Assembly (NCBI RefSeq): GCF_001676055.1
Contig: NZ_LZEX01000045.1
Coordinates: 1 to 64,000 of the forward strand
DNA from: Morganella psychrotolerans
Lineage (GTDB): Bacteria > Pseudomonadota > Gammaproteobacteria > Enterobacterales > Enterobacteriaceae
DNA length: 64,000 nucleotides
Direction: 5' to 3'
The position numbers were made by a program, and so were the translations under genes. Below are positions 56,110 through 64,000 of the stretch, piece by piece. Every line of letters begins with the position of its first letter. Position 1 is the first letter of the stretch. The notes beneath the pieces are model-generated. The model was not told where the DNA came from, ran no database searches, and saw only the letters and a program-made list of their open reading frames with translations.

Positions 56110-59100
56110 TCAGAGCATTGTTTTTGTCGCGCCGGAAGAGGCGTGATTTGTTGCGGCGTGAGCACCGGCGCCATGCGCCTGATAATCTTCACGCGCTTCA
56201 CGCTGATATTCCACAATCGCAAATGCTTCACCGGCAGCAGCCGGAGCCGGTGCCTTTGTCATCCCTGAAGATGCATGACGACCAGCCTGCACCGCAACTG
56301 CAACCACGACAGCGGCTGTTTCAGTTACCTGAGGGGCAGCAGCAATTGCCTGTACAACACGGGTTTCTGCGGCCACAGTCTGTTCAGCCACGTCAGAAAC
56401 GGTGTCTTTCGCAATCGTCACCACCACTTGCGCCACATCAGCAATCACCGGTTCAACAGCGACAGGTTCAGTAACAACAGGTTCAGCGACAACAGATTCA
56501 GCAACAACAGTTTCAGCAACAACAGGCTCAGAGATAACAGGTTCAGCAATAACCGGCTCAGATACAGAGGTCTGCGGGGTTTCTGAGGCAACAGTGAGCG
56601 TGAACTGCTCTGTTATAACCGTTGTTTCTGCTTCATTTGCCACAACATCAGTCACAACCGGTGCAACGATTGCTGTTTCGGCAACAGGTGCGATGGTATC
56701 AGCAGTATCTGTGGTATCGACCTGAATATCTTCGACAGGAACAAATTCTGCAGCAGGTGTTACCACCGGATATTGGATCCACACTTTGCCGGACGCAAGC
56801 TCAGGGGAGAACACCGCCATTTCCAGCGGAACCGGTGACTGAGTCAGCTGACGGTCTTCGCGGTAACGGCGGCGACGCTGACCACTCACGCGCAGATGGC
56901 GCGGAGAGCGACGGGAGCGGCGTGGCAGCATATTGTCACTGTGTGCTTCATCACCGGCAGCATCCGCAGAGACAGGCGCTTCAGTTTCAGCTGTCTGTGC
57001 GACAACAGGTGTGGCATCAATAACAGCCGGAACTGCCGGTGTTAGCGCAGCAACAACGGGTGCAGCAGGTGCAACAGATGTCGCATTATCAGTCACACGG
57101 ACAGAGCCGGTTAACTGACGGCGTGTACGACGTGTACGAACCGGTGTCGGTGCATCATCATCTTCGGAATTACCGTCACTGTTGAGCGCATCCTGATCTG
57201 CCTGCTGGGCGGAAAGTGTTTTCTCATCCTGCGTTTGGGTGCGTTTCTCTTCCTGACGGCGGCGCTGACGTTCTGCACGCTGATCACGGCGTAACTGCTG
57301 CTGTGCTTCGCGGGCGGCCAGTGCTTCCGGTGTCAGTTCTTCTTCCGGTGTGTTCTGGTTGCGTGGTTTACGCGGCTCATTTACCGTATCACGATCACGC
57401 TTGTTACGGGATTCACCGGCAGCGCGTTCCGGACGGTCAGGGCGCTCTGTACGCTCCGGGCTACCGGCACGTTCAGTGCGCTCCCCGCGTTCAGGACGGT
57501 CACCATTACGATCACGGCGGTTACGGCGCTGTTTATTACGATCATTACCACCACGGCGGTTATTATCGTTAGTTTGTTTTGTCTCTTTCTGTGCCGGTGC
57601 TTCTTCAACTGCAACCGGTTCAGATCCGAACAGTTTTTTGAATAAACGGCTGAAGAATCCACCTTCGGAAGAGGCAGCGGCTTTATCTGTCTGACGGTTA
57701 TCGCGCTTGATTTCCTGTTTACGGGATGGCGCGGACGGTGTCGGTGCAGGGCCATCAGCGGTAATTGCAAATGCATTAATTGCCGGCTGTTCAGGTTCGC
57801 GGCGTTCCTGGGTTTCTTCTTCTTCACCGGCTGCGGCTTCGGCTTCGTATTTCTCCGGTAAGCGATAGCTCAGTGTTCCGATCTCTTCACCATTACGGAC
57901 ACGCACGACATTGAAGTGAGGCGTTTCCATGTGGTTGTTCGGTACAATAATGACACTGACACCGGCCTGACGGGTTTCAATTGCACTGACTGCCTGACGT
58001 TTTTCATTCAGCAGATAGGAGGCAACCGGTACCGGCACGATGGCATGAACCTGATGGGTATTCTCTTTCAGCGCTTCTTCTTCAATCAGACGCAGAATAG
58101 AGAGCGCCAGTGATTCATTGTCACGCACAGTCCCGGTTCCGCTGCATCGCGGACACACATGGTGGCTTGATTCACCCAGTGACGGGCTGAGACGCTGGCG
58201 GGACATTTCCAGTAAACCGAAACGGGAAATACGGCCGATCTGAATACGGGCGCGATCCTGACGAACGGCTTCGCGCATCCGGTTTTCAACTTCACGCTGA
58301 TTGCGCACGGGGGTCATATCGATAAAATCGATAACAATCAGACCGCCGAGGTCACGCAGACGCAGCTGACGGGCAATTTCATCTGCCGCTTCGAGGTTGG
58401 TGTTAAAGGCCGTTTCTTCGATATCACCACCGCGCGTTGAGCGGGAGGAGTTAATATCAATGGCGGTCAGGGCTTCGGTGGTATCGATAACAATAGCACC
58501 GCCTGACGGCAGACGGACTTCACGCTGGAAAGCGGATTCAATCTGTGACTCGATCTGGTAGTGGCTGAACAGCGGCACTTCGCCCTGGTACAGCTTAATT
58601 TTACTGACGAAATCAGCACGGCCGATAGCCGTGATATGTTTGCGTGCCAGTTCCAGAATTTTAGGATTATCGATGAGGATTTCACCGATGTCCGGGCGCA
58701 GATAATCACGGAACGCACGGACGATAACATTACTTTCCTGATGGATAAGGAAAGGAGCCGGGCGGCTTTCTGATACCGCTTTGATGGCTTCCCAGTGCTT
58801 GACACGGTATTCCAGATCCCATCTCAGGGAGTCAGCGGATTTACCCACACCTGCGGTACGGACGATAAGCCCCATGCCTTCAGGAATATCCAGCGCGGAA
58901 AGGGCTTCTTTCAGCTCAGTACGATCATCACCTTCGATACGGCGGGAAATTCCCCCCGCACGCGGGTTATTCGGCATTAAAACCAGATAGCTCCCGGCAA
59001 GGCTGATAAAAGTGGTAAGTGCAGCACCTTTATTACCGCGCTCTTCTTTATCAACCTGAACAATGACTTCCTGACCTTCTCTCAGGACATCTTTGATATT

Positions 59101-59364
59101 AGGGCGACCGGATGCGTGGTAATTAGCGGGAAAATACTCGCGGGCAATTTCTTTGATAGGAAGAAAACCGTGACGCTCAGCGCCATAGTCAACAAAAGCA
59201 GCTTCTAAACTCGGTTCAATACGGGTGATTTTCCCTTTATAGATGTTTGCTTTTTTTTGTTCGTGACCGGGACTTTCGATATCCAGATCATACAGCCGTT
59301 GCCCGTCAACGAGGGCAACACGCAACTCTTCTTGCTGAGTTGCGTTGATTAACATTCTTTTCAT
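56110..59364 (-). CDS. rne: Ribonuclease E
   Basis: A 1084-residue endoribonuclease and degradosome scaffold. The N-terminal half holds the S1 domain (about 38-120), DNase I-like site (IDINSSR, VIDFIDM) and Zn-link CPRCSGTG. The C-terminal half has a membrane-anchoring helix region ([10 protein letters not shown], about 585-594), an Arg-rich RNA-binding area (about 640-740) and a PNPase-binding tail ([12 protein letters not shown]). A Val-Ala-Glu-Pro repeat stretch lies near residues 930-985. It processes rRNA and tRNA and degrades mRNA. Divergent from rluC, as in E. coli. Confidence 0.97.
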   Translation of the reverse strand: MKRMLINATQQEELRVALVDGQRLYDLDIESPGHEQKKANIYKGKITRIEPSLEAAFVDYGAERHGFLPIKEIAREYFPANYHASGRPNIKDVLREGQEVIVQVDKEERGNKGAALTTFISLAGSYLVLMPNNPRAGGISRRIEGDDRTELKEALSALDIPEGMGLIVRTAGVGKSADSLRWDLEYRVKHWEAIKAVSESRPAPFLIHQESNVIVRAFRDYLRPDIGEILIDNPKILELARKHITAIGRADFVSKIKLYQGEVPLFSHYQIESQIESAFQREVRLPSGGAIVIDTTEALTAIDINSSRSTRGGDIEETAFNTNLEAADEIARQLRLRDLGGLIVIDFIDMTPVRNQREVENRMREAVRQDRARIQIGRISRFGLLEMSRQRLSPSLGESSHHVCPRCSGTGTVRDNESLALSILRLIEEEALKENTHQVHAIVPVPVASYLLNEKRQAVSAIETRQAGVSVIIVPNNHMETPHFNVVRVRNGEEIGTLSYRLPEKYEAEAAAGEEEETQERREPEQPAINAFAITADGPAPTPSAPSRKQEIKRDNRQTDKAAASSEGGFFSRLFKKLFGSEPVAVEEAPAQKETKQTNDNNRRGGNDRNKQRRNRRDRNGDRPERGERTERAGSPERTERPDRPERAAGESRNKRDRDTVNEPRKPRNQNTPEEELTPEALAAREAQQQLRRDQRAERQRRRQEEKRTQTQDEKTLSAQQADQDALNSDGNSEDDDAPTPVRTRRTRRQLTGSVRVTDNATSVAPAAPVVAALTPAVPAVIDATPVVAQTAETEAPVSADAAGDEAHSDNMLPRRSRRSPRHLRVSGQRRRRYREDRQLTQSPVPLEMAVFSPELASGKVWIQYPVVTPAAEFVPVEDIQVDTTDTADTIAPVAETAIVAPVVTDVVANEAETTVITEQFTLTVASETPQTSVSEPVIAEPVISEPVVAETVVAESVVAEPVVTEPVAVEPVIADVAQVVVTIAKDTVSDVAEQTVAAETRVVQAIAAAPQVTETAAVVVAVAVQAGRHASSGMTKAPAPAAAGEAFAIVEYQREAREDYQAHGAGAHAATNHASSGATKTML

Positions 59365-59897
59365 TATAAGTTACTCAATTTTTTCATTTAGTTAGTGCGC
59401 TGCGGGCAATCTTGTTGCTACCGGAACCGATGACCTCGTGGCTTTTACCGCACCGTCAGCCTCCCGGCTGTCGATCGTATAGAGGTGCAAATTGTGTCGG
59501 TGAGGTTCAGTCTTATTCTGAAATTCTCTTTGCCGGCAGAAAATCACGTTTATACGTGATACCGGCCCGGTAAGCTGCAACCCGCAGCCCGCTGATTATC
59601 TGACCGGAAATAACGTCTTATGCCATTGCAGCGTTTTCATCGGTCAGACAAATATAAAATTTCTGTTTTGCCAATATCGGCGTATGCATTATTCCATTGC
59701 TGGCGTGGTGATAGCAAGGCGACATTGCATGTTTTAATCAAAATTGTGCAGAAATTTGTTAATGGCGTTAATCTTTGGTCTTTTCCTGAAAAAAATGGGA
59801 AAATAACCGTGTAAAACATTGACGCACATTTGCCGCCTGTTTCACCGGAGCAATACCGGGTGACGGTGCAACAGTTCAGAGGATAGCCCCCCGTTTC
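59365..59897. promoter_or_regulatory. rne / rluC divergent region with rne leader
   Basis: A 533-bp gap. In E. coli the same gap holds the long rne leader, which RNase E cuts to limit its own synthesis, and the rluC promoter. GC-rich, structured bases occur near the rne start (59400-59600) and AT-rich bases near rluC. No gene supported. Confidence 0.5.
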
Positions 59898-60857
59898 ATG
59901 AAAACTGATAATTTAGCCGTTCATTTCGTTGTTGTAAGCGATGATGAAGCCGGACAACGCATTGATAATTTTCTGCTCGCCCGCCTGAAAGGGGTGCCGA
60001 AAAGCATGATTTACCGCATTATCCGCAAAGGTGAGGTGCGGGTGAATAAAGGCCGGATCAAACCGGAATACAAATTAGCGGAAGGTGACAGTGTCCGTAT
60101 TCCGCCGGTGCGTGTGGCAGAATCAAACGCCGCTCCCGTGTCGGCAAAACTGGATAAAGTCGCGGTACTGGCAGATTGCGTTATCTATGAAGACGACCAT
60201 ATCCTGGTTATCAACAAACCGGCAGGCACCGCTGTTCACGGCGGCAGTGGTCTGAGTTTCGGTGTGATTGAGGCTATGCGGGCGCTGCGCCCTGATGCCC
60301 GGTTCCTGGAACTGGTCCATCGCCTTGACCGCGATACCTCCGGGATCCTGCTTATTGCGAAAAAGCGCTCTGCATTGCGCGCGCTCCATGAACAACTGCG
60401 CCTGAAACAGATGCAGAAAGATTATCTGGCGCTGGTGCGCGGGCAGTGGCAGGCGACGGTTAAGTCGGTTCAGGCGCCGTTGCTTAAAAATATTCTGCAA
60501 AGCGGTGAACGTGTGGTGAAAGTCAGTGCAGAAGGGAAACCATCAGAAACCCGGTTTAAAGTGGAAGAGCGCTTTGAACATGCGACACTAGTGAAAGCAA
60601 GCCCGGTCACGGGGCGGACACATCAGATTCGCGTACACACGTTGCATGCCGGTCATCCGATTGCCTTTGATAACCGTTACGGCGACAGCCAGTTTGATGA
60701 GCAACTGAAAGGTACAGGGCTGAACCGCCTGTTTTTGCATGCGGCAGCACTCGTGTTCACGCATCCGGCAACCGGGGAGAAAATGCATCTGCAGGCACCG
60801 ATCGACCCGAAACTGCGCCATTGCCTGACCATACTGCGTGGTAAGCAGGAAAAATAA
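59898..60857 (+). CDS. rluC: RluC, 23S rRNA pseudouridine synthase (955/2504/2580)
   Basis: A 319-residue protein: S4 domain (QRIDNFLLARLKGVPKSMIY) and RluA-type catalytic domain with HRLDRDTSGILL (catalytic Asp). Matches E. coli RluC. A very short AT-rich spacer before the ATG has no clear Shine-Dalgarno. Confidence 0.95.
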   Translation: MKTDNLAVHFVVVSDDEAGQRIDNFLLARLKGVPKSMIYRIIRKGEVRVNKGRIKPEYKLAEGDSVRIPPVRVAESNAAPVSAKLDKVAVLADCVIYEDDHILVINKPAGTAVHGGSGLSFGVIEAMRALRPDARFLELVHRLDRDTSGILLIAKKRSALRALHEQLRLKQMQKDYLALVRGQWQATVKSVQAPLLKNILQSGERVVKVSAEGKPSETRFKVEERFEHATLVKASPVTGRTHQIRVHTLHAGHPIAFDNRYGDSQFDEQLKGTGLNRLFLHAAALVFTHPATGEKMHLQAPIDPKLRHCLTILRGKQEK

Positions 60858-60861
60858 AATC

Positions 60862-60882
60862 CACCGGCACTGTTTGCCGGTG
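60862..60882. repeat. Hairpin downstream of rluC
   Basis: CACCGGCA-N5-TGCCGGTG without a T-run. A second inverted pair (GATAACGGGC / GCCCGTTA) follows at about 60890-60936, with ends like those of the element at 10894. Confidence 0.4.
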
Positions 60883-60971
60883 ACTGCGTGATAACGGGCG
60901 GGAAAATCATCTTATTGCCTGTCCCGGCCCGTTACCGCAGGTTTATCAGCCGGGTTTCCGGTTCTGACAAC

Positions 60972-61307
60972 CTACTTTGCAGGGACGTCAATAATATCGG
61001 TTGTGCAGCTCTGTGCAATCTCACCAATCGCCTGAGAATCCTGTTCTGATAATTGCTGCCCTTTGCGGATCTGGTCATCGAGCTTTGTCAGCCCTTTGGT
61101 ACCGAATTTTGCTGCCGCTTTGTCATACACACATTCGCATACTGCCGGAACTTTACTGCGGTTATCCGGGTTTTTCAGATTGGCAATGGCCTCCTTCGAA
61201 CAGTTAGCAACAAATGTTGTTTTGTCAGCCAGTGAAGGCGATGCAGCAAAACCTGCGGCGCTGAATACCAGGGCAGCAGTTGCTACAGCGGTCATTTTCC
61301 ATTTCAT
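60972..61307 (-). CDS. Small secreted protein with four cysteines
   Basis: A 111-residue protein with a signal peptide (about 1-22, MKWKMTAVATAALVFSAAG). The mature part has Cys36, 57, 59 and 101, which could make two disulfides, around a helical core (KFGTKGLTKLDDQIRKGQ). Likely periplasmic. I do not recognise the family. It lies alone between rluC and yceF, convergent with the former. Confidence 0.65.
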   Translation of the reverse strand: MKWKMTAVATAALVFSAAGFAASPSLADKTTFVANCSKEAIANLKNPDNRSKVPAVCECVYDKAAAKFGTKGLTKLDDQIRKGQQLSEQDSQAIGEIAQSCTTDIIDVPAK

Positions 61308-61349
61308 GTCAGATCCTTAAAAAGTCAGAGAATGCCCCGGAAACAGGAT

Positions 61350-61940
61350 TTACCGGGAGACTCGTAATGGGTGAGATCCGGCCTGTATTAATAATTGCGT
61401 CAGGCGGATCAAGGGTAATCCTACCAGTGTATTAGGGTCATCTCCCTGCAGTTTTTTAAATAAGGCGATTCCTAATCCTTCTGATTTAAAGCTTCCTGCG
61501 CACTGATACGGTGTTTCTGCGAGCAGATAAGCCCGGATTTCATCATCATCCAGTGTACGGAAATGAACAAAGTAAGGTTCACATAATGTGTGATCGAGGC
61601 CGGTGGCGCTGTTATACAGGCAAAGGCCGGTATAAAACGTAATACATTGGCCGGAGGCTTTGCGCAGCTGTGTAAAGGCCGCGTCGTAATGATGTGGTTT
61701 GCCGGTTATTTCGCCATCCAGTACGCACACCTGATCGGAGCCGATAATTAAACTGTCAGGGTGTGCTGACGCCAGTGCGCGGGCTTTTTCACGGGCAAGG
61801 CGCATGACCAGTGCCTGTGGTTCCTCGCCGGGCACCGGTGTCTCGTCTATGTCAGGAGAGCCGGTCACAAAAGGAATGCCGAGCTTCTCCAGCAGAGCTT
61901 TGCGGTAAGGTGATGTTGAGGCTAAAACCAGTGATGTCAT
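61350..61940 (-). CDS. yceF: YceF (MafA-type), m7GTP pyrophosphatase
   Basis: A 196-residue Maf-family nucleotide pyrophosphatase: [45 protein letters not shown] and [11 protein letters not shown]. coli YceF hydrolyses m7GTP. ATG 61940 aligns with the family start; a longer frame to 61979 adds a hydrophobic tail not seen in relatives. Divergent from yceD. Confidence 0.95.
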   Translation of the reverse strand: MTSLVLASTSPYRKALLEKLGIPFVTGSPDIDETPVPGEEPQALVMRLAREKARALASAHPDSLIIGSDQVCVLDGEITGKPHHYDAAFTQLRKASGQCITFYTGLCLYNSATGLDHTLCEPYFVHFRTLDDDEIRAYLLAETPYQCAGSFKSEGLGIALFKKLQGDDPNTLVGLPLIRLTQLLIQAGSHPLRVSR

Positions 61941-62096
61941 AAATATCCCGGAAAAACGTGGTAAAAGTAATAGACTCATTCTAAACTATGCGCCGCTTAT
62001 TGAGTGTATTTTTAGCGGGAAGGGCAGGTTATCGCCTTTTTTGCTTTCTATATTTTCTTTGACTAAATCGTCTTACAAATATAAGATGCGCGCCTT

Positions 62097-62630
62097 ATGC
62101 AAAAGATAAAATTACCTCTGACCATTGATGCAAAACGTACCGCGCAGAAGCGACTGGATTACCAGGGGTGTTATACACCTGAGCAGGTTACGCGGTTAGC
62201 GGAATCAGTGGCCAGTGTGGACAGCGATGTTGATGTTGATTTGCGGTTTGAAATCGATCCTCAGCGTCTGGCAGTGATTAAGGGAACAGCAGAAGTTGAT
62301 GTTTCACTTGAGTGTCAGCGTTGTGGTAACATCTTCCCGCTTCATGTCCGCGCAACGTATTGTTTCAGCCCTGTCACCAGTGACGAAAAGGCTGAGGCAT
62401 TACCGGAAGAGTATGAGCCAATTGACGTAAATGATTTTGGTGAAACAGATTTACTGGCAATGATTGAAGATGAGTTAATTCTTTCTTTGCCCGTGGTTCC
62501 GGTACATGAATCTGAACACTGTGAAGTGTCCGACGCGGAGAAAGTTTTTGGTAAACTTCCAGAGGAAGTTGAAAAGCCGAATCCTTTTGCCGCATTAGCC
62601 AGCTTAAAGAAAAGTAATATTAAGGAGTAA
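62097..62630 (+). CDS. yceD: YceD (DUF177), 23S rRNA accumulation protein
   Basis: A 177-residue protein matching YceD ([34 protein letters not shown] with the Cys pair, [13 protein letters not shown]). It is linked to 23S rRNA accumulation and always sits before rpmF. First gene of the yceD-rpmF-plsX-fabH operon. Confidence 0.95.
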   Translation: MQKIKLPLTIDAKRTAQKRLDYQGCYTPEQVTRLAESVASVDSDVDVDLRFEIDPQRLAVIKGTAEVDVSLECQRCGNIFPLHVRATYCFSPVTSDEKAEALPEEYEPIDVNDFGETDLLAMIEDELILSLPVVPVHESEHCEVSDAEKVFGKLPEEVEKPNPFAALASLKKSNIKE

Positions 62631-62635
62631 GGTCA

Positions 62636-62806
62636 ATGGCCGTACAACAAAATAAACCAACTCGCTCTAAACGTGGTATGCGTCGCTCTCATGACGCTCT
62701 GTCAGTAACTCTGGTTTCTGTTGACAAAACCTCAGGTGAAACTCATCTTCGTCACCACGTGACCGCTGATGGTTACTACCGTGGTCGCAAGGTAATCAAC
62801 AAGTAA
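62636..62806 (+). CDS. rpmF: 50S ribosomal protein L32
   Basis: A 56-residue L32 protein starting [20 protein letters not shown] and ending GRKVINK. It starts 5 bases after the yceD stop, with AAGGAG inside the end of yceD. Co-transcribed with plsX. Confidence 0.97.
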   Translation: MAVQQNKPTRSKRGMRRSHDALSVTLVSVDKTSGETHLRHHVTADGYYRGRKVINK

Positions 62807-62833
62807 TCTGCTGCCTCCGGGCACGTTGATATC

Positions 62834-63880
62834 TTGACTAATCTAACCATTGCGTTAGATGCCATGGGCGGGGATATTGGCCCCCGCGTCACAGTGCCTG
62901 CCTCGTTGCAGGCACTGGCATCTAATCCGCAGCTCACCTTACTATTGGTCGGGCACCCTGATTCTATCTCTCCTCTGCTTGCACACCAGGATGCTGAGCT
63001 ACTCAGTCGTCTGCGGGTGATCCCTGCTTATCAGACTGTCGCAAATGATGCAAAACCGTCTCAGGCTATCCGCCAGAGTAAAGGAACATCAATGCGTACA
63101 GCACTTGAGCTGGTTAAAAGCGGAGAGGCTGGCGCGTGCGTCAGTGCCGGCAACACCGGTGCATTGATGGGACTGGCTAAACTGATGCTCAAATCCATTG
63201 ACGGTATTGAGCGACCTGCACTGATGACAGTTGTGCCGAACCAGATAAAAACAAAAACTGTTTTGCTGGATTTAGGCGCAAACCCGCAATGCAGCAGTGC
63301 AATGCTGGTACAGTTCGCGGTGATGGGATCGGTGATGGCTGAAGATATTGCGGGGATTAAAAACCCGCGGGTCGCACTTCTCAATATCGGGGAAGAAGAG
63401 ACCAAAGGGCCGGACACTATCCGCGAAGCCGCCGCCGTTTTAAAAGAAATGCCGGAAATCAACTATATTGGTTATGCAGAGGGTAATGAACTGCTGACCG
63501 GTAAAACCGATGTTCTGGTGTGTGACGGCTTCGCGGGTAATGTTACCCTCAAAACAATGGAAGGGGTTATACGTGTGATCCTTTCTATGTTTAAATCACA
63601 GAATGAAGGTAAATCTTCATCCTGGTTGTATAGAATAGTTAAGAAAGTCGTGAAGAAAGCGGTAACCAAATGGCTGAATAAACGTTTCAGTCACCTGAAC
63701 CCCGACCAGTATAACGGTGCTTCTCTGTTAGGATTACGTGGTATTGTGATTAAAAGTCATGGTGCCGCGAATATAAATGCATTCAACGCAGCTATCGCAC
63801 TTGCGGTACAAACGGTTGAAAAGCAAGTCCCTGAACGGATAGCTGCACGTCTCGCTATGGCATCATCCAAGAGTAACTAA
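62834..63880 (+). CDS. plsX: PlsX, phosphate acyltransferase
   Basis: A 348-residue enzyme that makes acyl-phosphate from acyl-ACP for phospholipid synthesis. [29 protein letters not shown] and [17 protein letters not shown] match E. coli PlsX. The start is TTG 62834, where E. coli also uses a non-ATG start in this position. It sits 27 bp after rpmF. Confidence 0.95.
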   Translation: MTNLTIALDAMGGDIGPRVTVPASLQALASNPQLTLLLVGHPDSISPLLAHQDAELLSRLRVIPAYQTVANDAKPSQAIRQSKGTSMRTALELVKSGEAGACVSAGNTGALMGLAKLMLKSIDGIERPALMTVVPNQIKTKTVLLDLGANPQCSSAMLVQFAVMGSVMAEDIAGIKNPRVALLNIGEEETKGPDTIREAAAVLKEMPEINYIGYAEGNELLTGKTDVLVCDGFAGNVTLKTMEGVIRVILSMFKSQNEGKSSSWLYRIVKKVVKKAVTKWLNKRFSHLNPDQYNGASLLGLRGIVIKSHGAANINAFNAAIALAVQTVEKQVPERIAARLAMASSKSN

Positions 63881-63885
63881 CTAAT

Positions 63886-64000
63886 ATGTATACAAAAATC
63901 TTAGGAACCGGGAGCTATCTTCCTGCACAGATCCGTTCTAATGCAGATCTGGAAAAAATGGTCGACACCTCTGATGAATGGATTGTTTCCCGTACAGGTA
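63886..64000 (+). CDS. fabH: FabH, beta-ketoacyl-ACP synthase III, N-terminal part
   Basis: [19 protein letters not shown] and then [12 protein letters not shown], the conserved start of FabH, cut by the window end. It begins the fatty acid synthesis cycle by joining acetyl-CoA and malonyl-ACP. Five bases separate it from plsX. Confidence 0.95.
   Translation, partial: MYTKILGTGSYLPAQIRSNADLEKMVDTSDEWIVSRTG

Overview
The window is chromosomal DNA of a gammaproteobacterium of the order Enterobacterales, most likely the family Morganellaceae (Morganella-like). Several gene strings keep the order known from E. coli: yejM-yejL-yejK-rplY-radD-rsuA-bcr-yejG-mepS-lpxT-yeiP, fruK-nfo-yeiH-yieE-lysP, plaP...sbcB-tmaR, and rne/rluC-yceF-yceD-rpmF-plsX-fabH. 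The protein sequences are clearly enterobacterial but diverged from E. coli. The genus is inference. I see no rRNA, tRNA, prophage, insertion sequence or CRISPR array.

Positions 1-16221 are accessory. After a partial unknown gene (minus strand, off the left edge) comes a tightly coupled plus-strand operon (942-10859). It encodes a GNAT-like protein, a GH3-type acyl-adenylating ligase, B12-binding radical SAM enzymes RS1 and RS2, a second GNAT protein, RS3 and RS4, a PAP2 phosphatase-like membrane protein and a secreted NTF2-like protein with a membrane tail. Most neighbours overlap by 1-8 bases. A converging minus-strand arm (14413-11038) encodes a plant-type O-methyltransferase-fold protein, a fifth B12 radical SAM enzyme (RS5) and a three-histidine-box membrane desaturase. 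A YdeE exporter and a Rid-family protein sit just upstream of this arm. Five cobalamin-type radical SAM enzymes in about 10 kb, with a ligase, acyltransferases, desaturase and methyltransferase, suggest an uncharacterised pathway for a lipid-like or small-molecule product. This is the main discovery candidate.

Positions 16222-22600 hold a secreted-toxin-like orphan protein, the rcnR/rcnA nickel-cobalt efflux pair with its operator, a cold-shock gene, DedA, DUF1345 and TSUP membrane proteins, and an LpxL/LpxP-type lipid A acyltransferase. Positions 22600-35000 are the conserved yej block plus mepS, lpxT, two short pilin-like secreted proteins and yeiP. Positions 35000-42900 carry mtr, a Nudix hydrolase, an orphan fruK still behind a Cra operator, nfo, yeiH, yieE and lysP.

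Positions 43150-48483 are an iron/siderophore uptake locus: binding protein, permease (split by a one-base frameshift), ATPase and TonB-dependent receptor. Positions 48484-56000 contain plaP, with a long leader holding an intrinsic terminator and two candidate leader peptides, then a TSUP transporter, dld, a small unknown gene, sbcB and tmaR. Positions 56110-64000 carry rne (minus) and, on the plus strand, rluC and the yceD-rpmF-plsX-fabH lipid/ribosome operon, which runs off the right edge. A family of short palindromic intergenic repeats occurs at five places between 29 kb and 54 kb.
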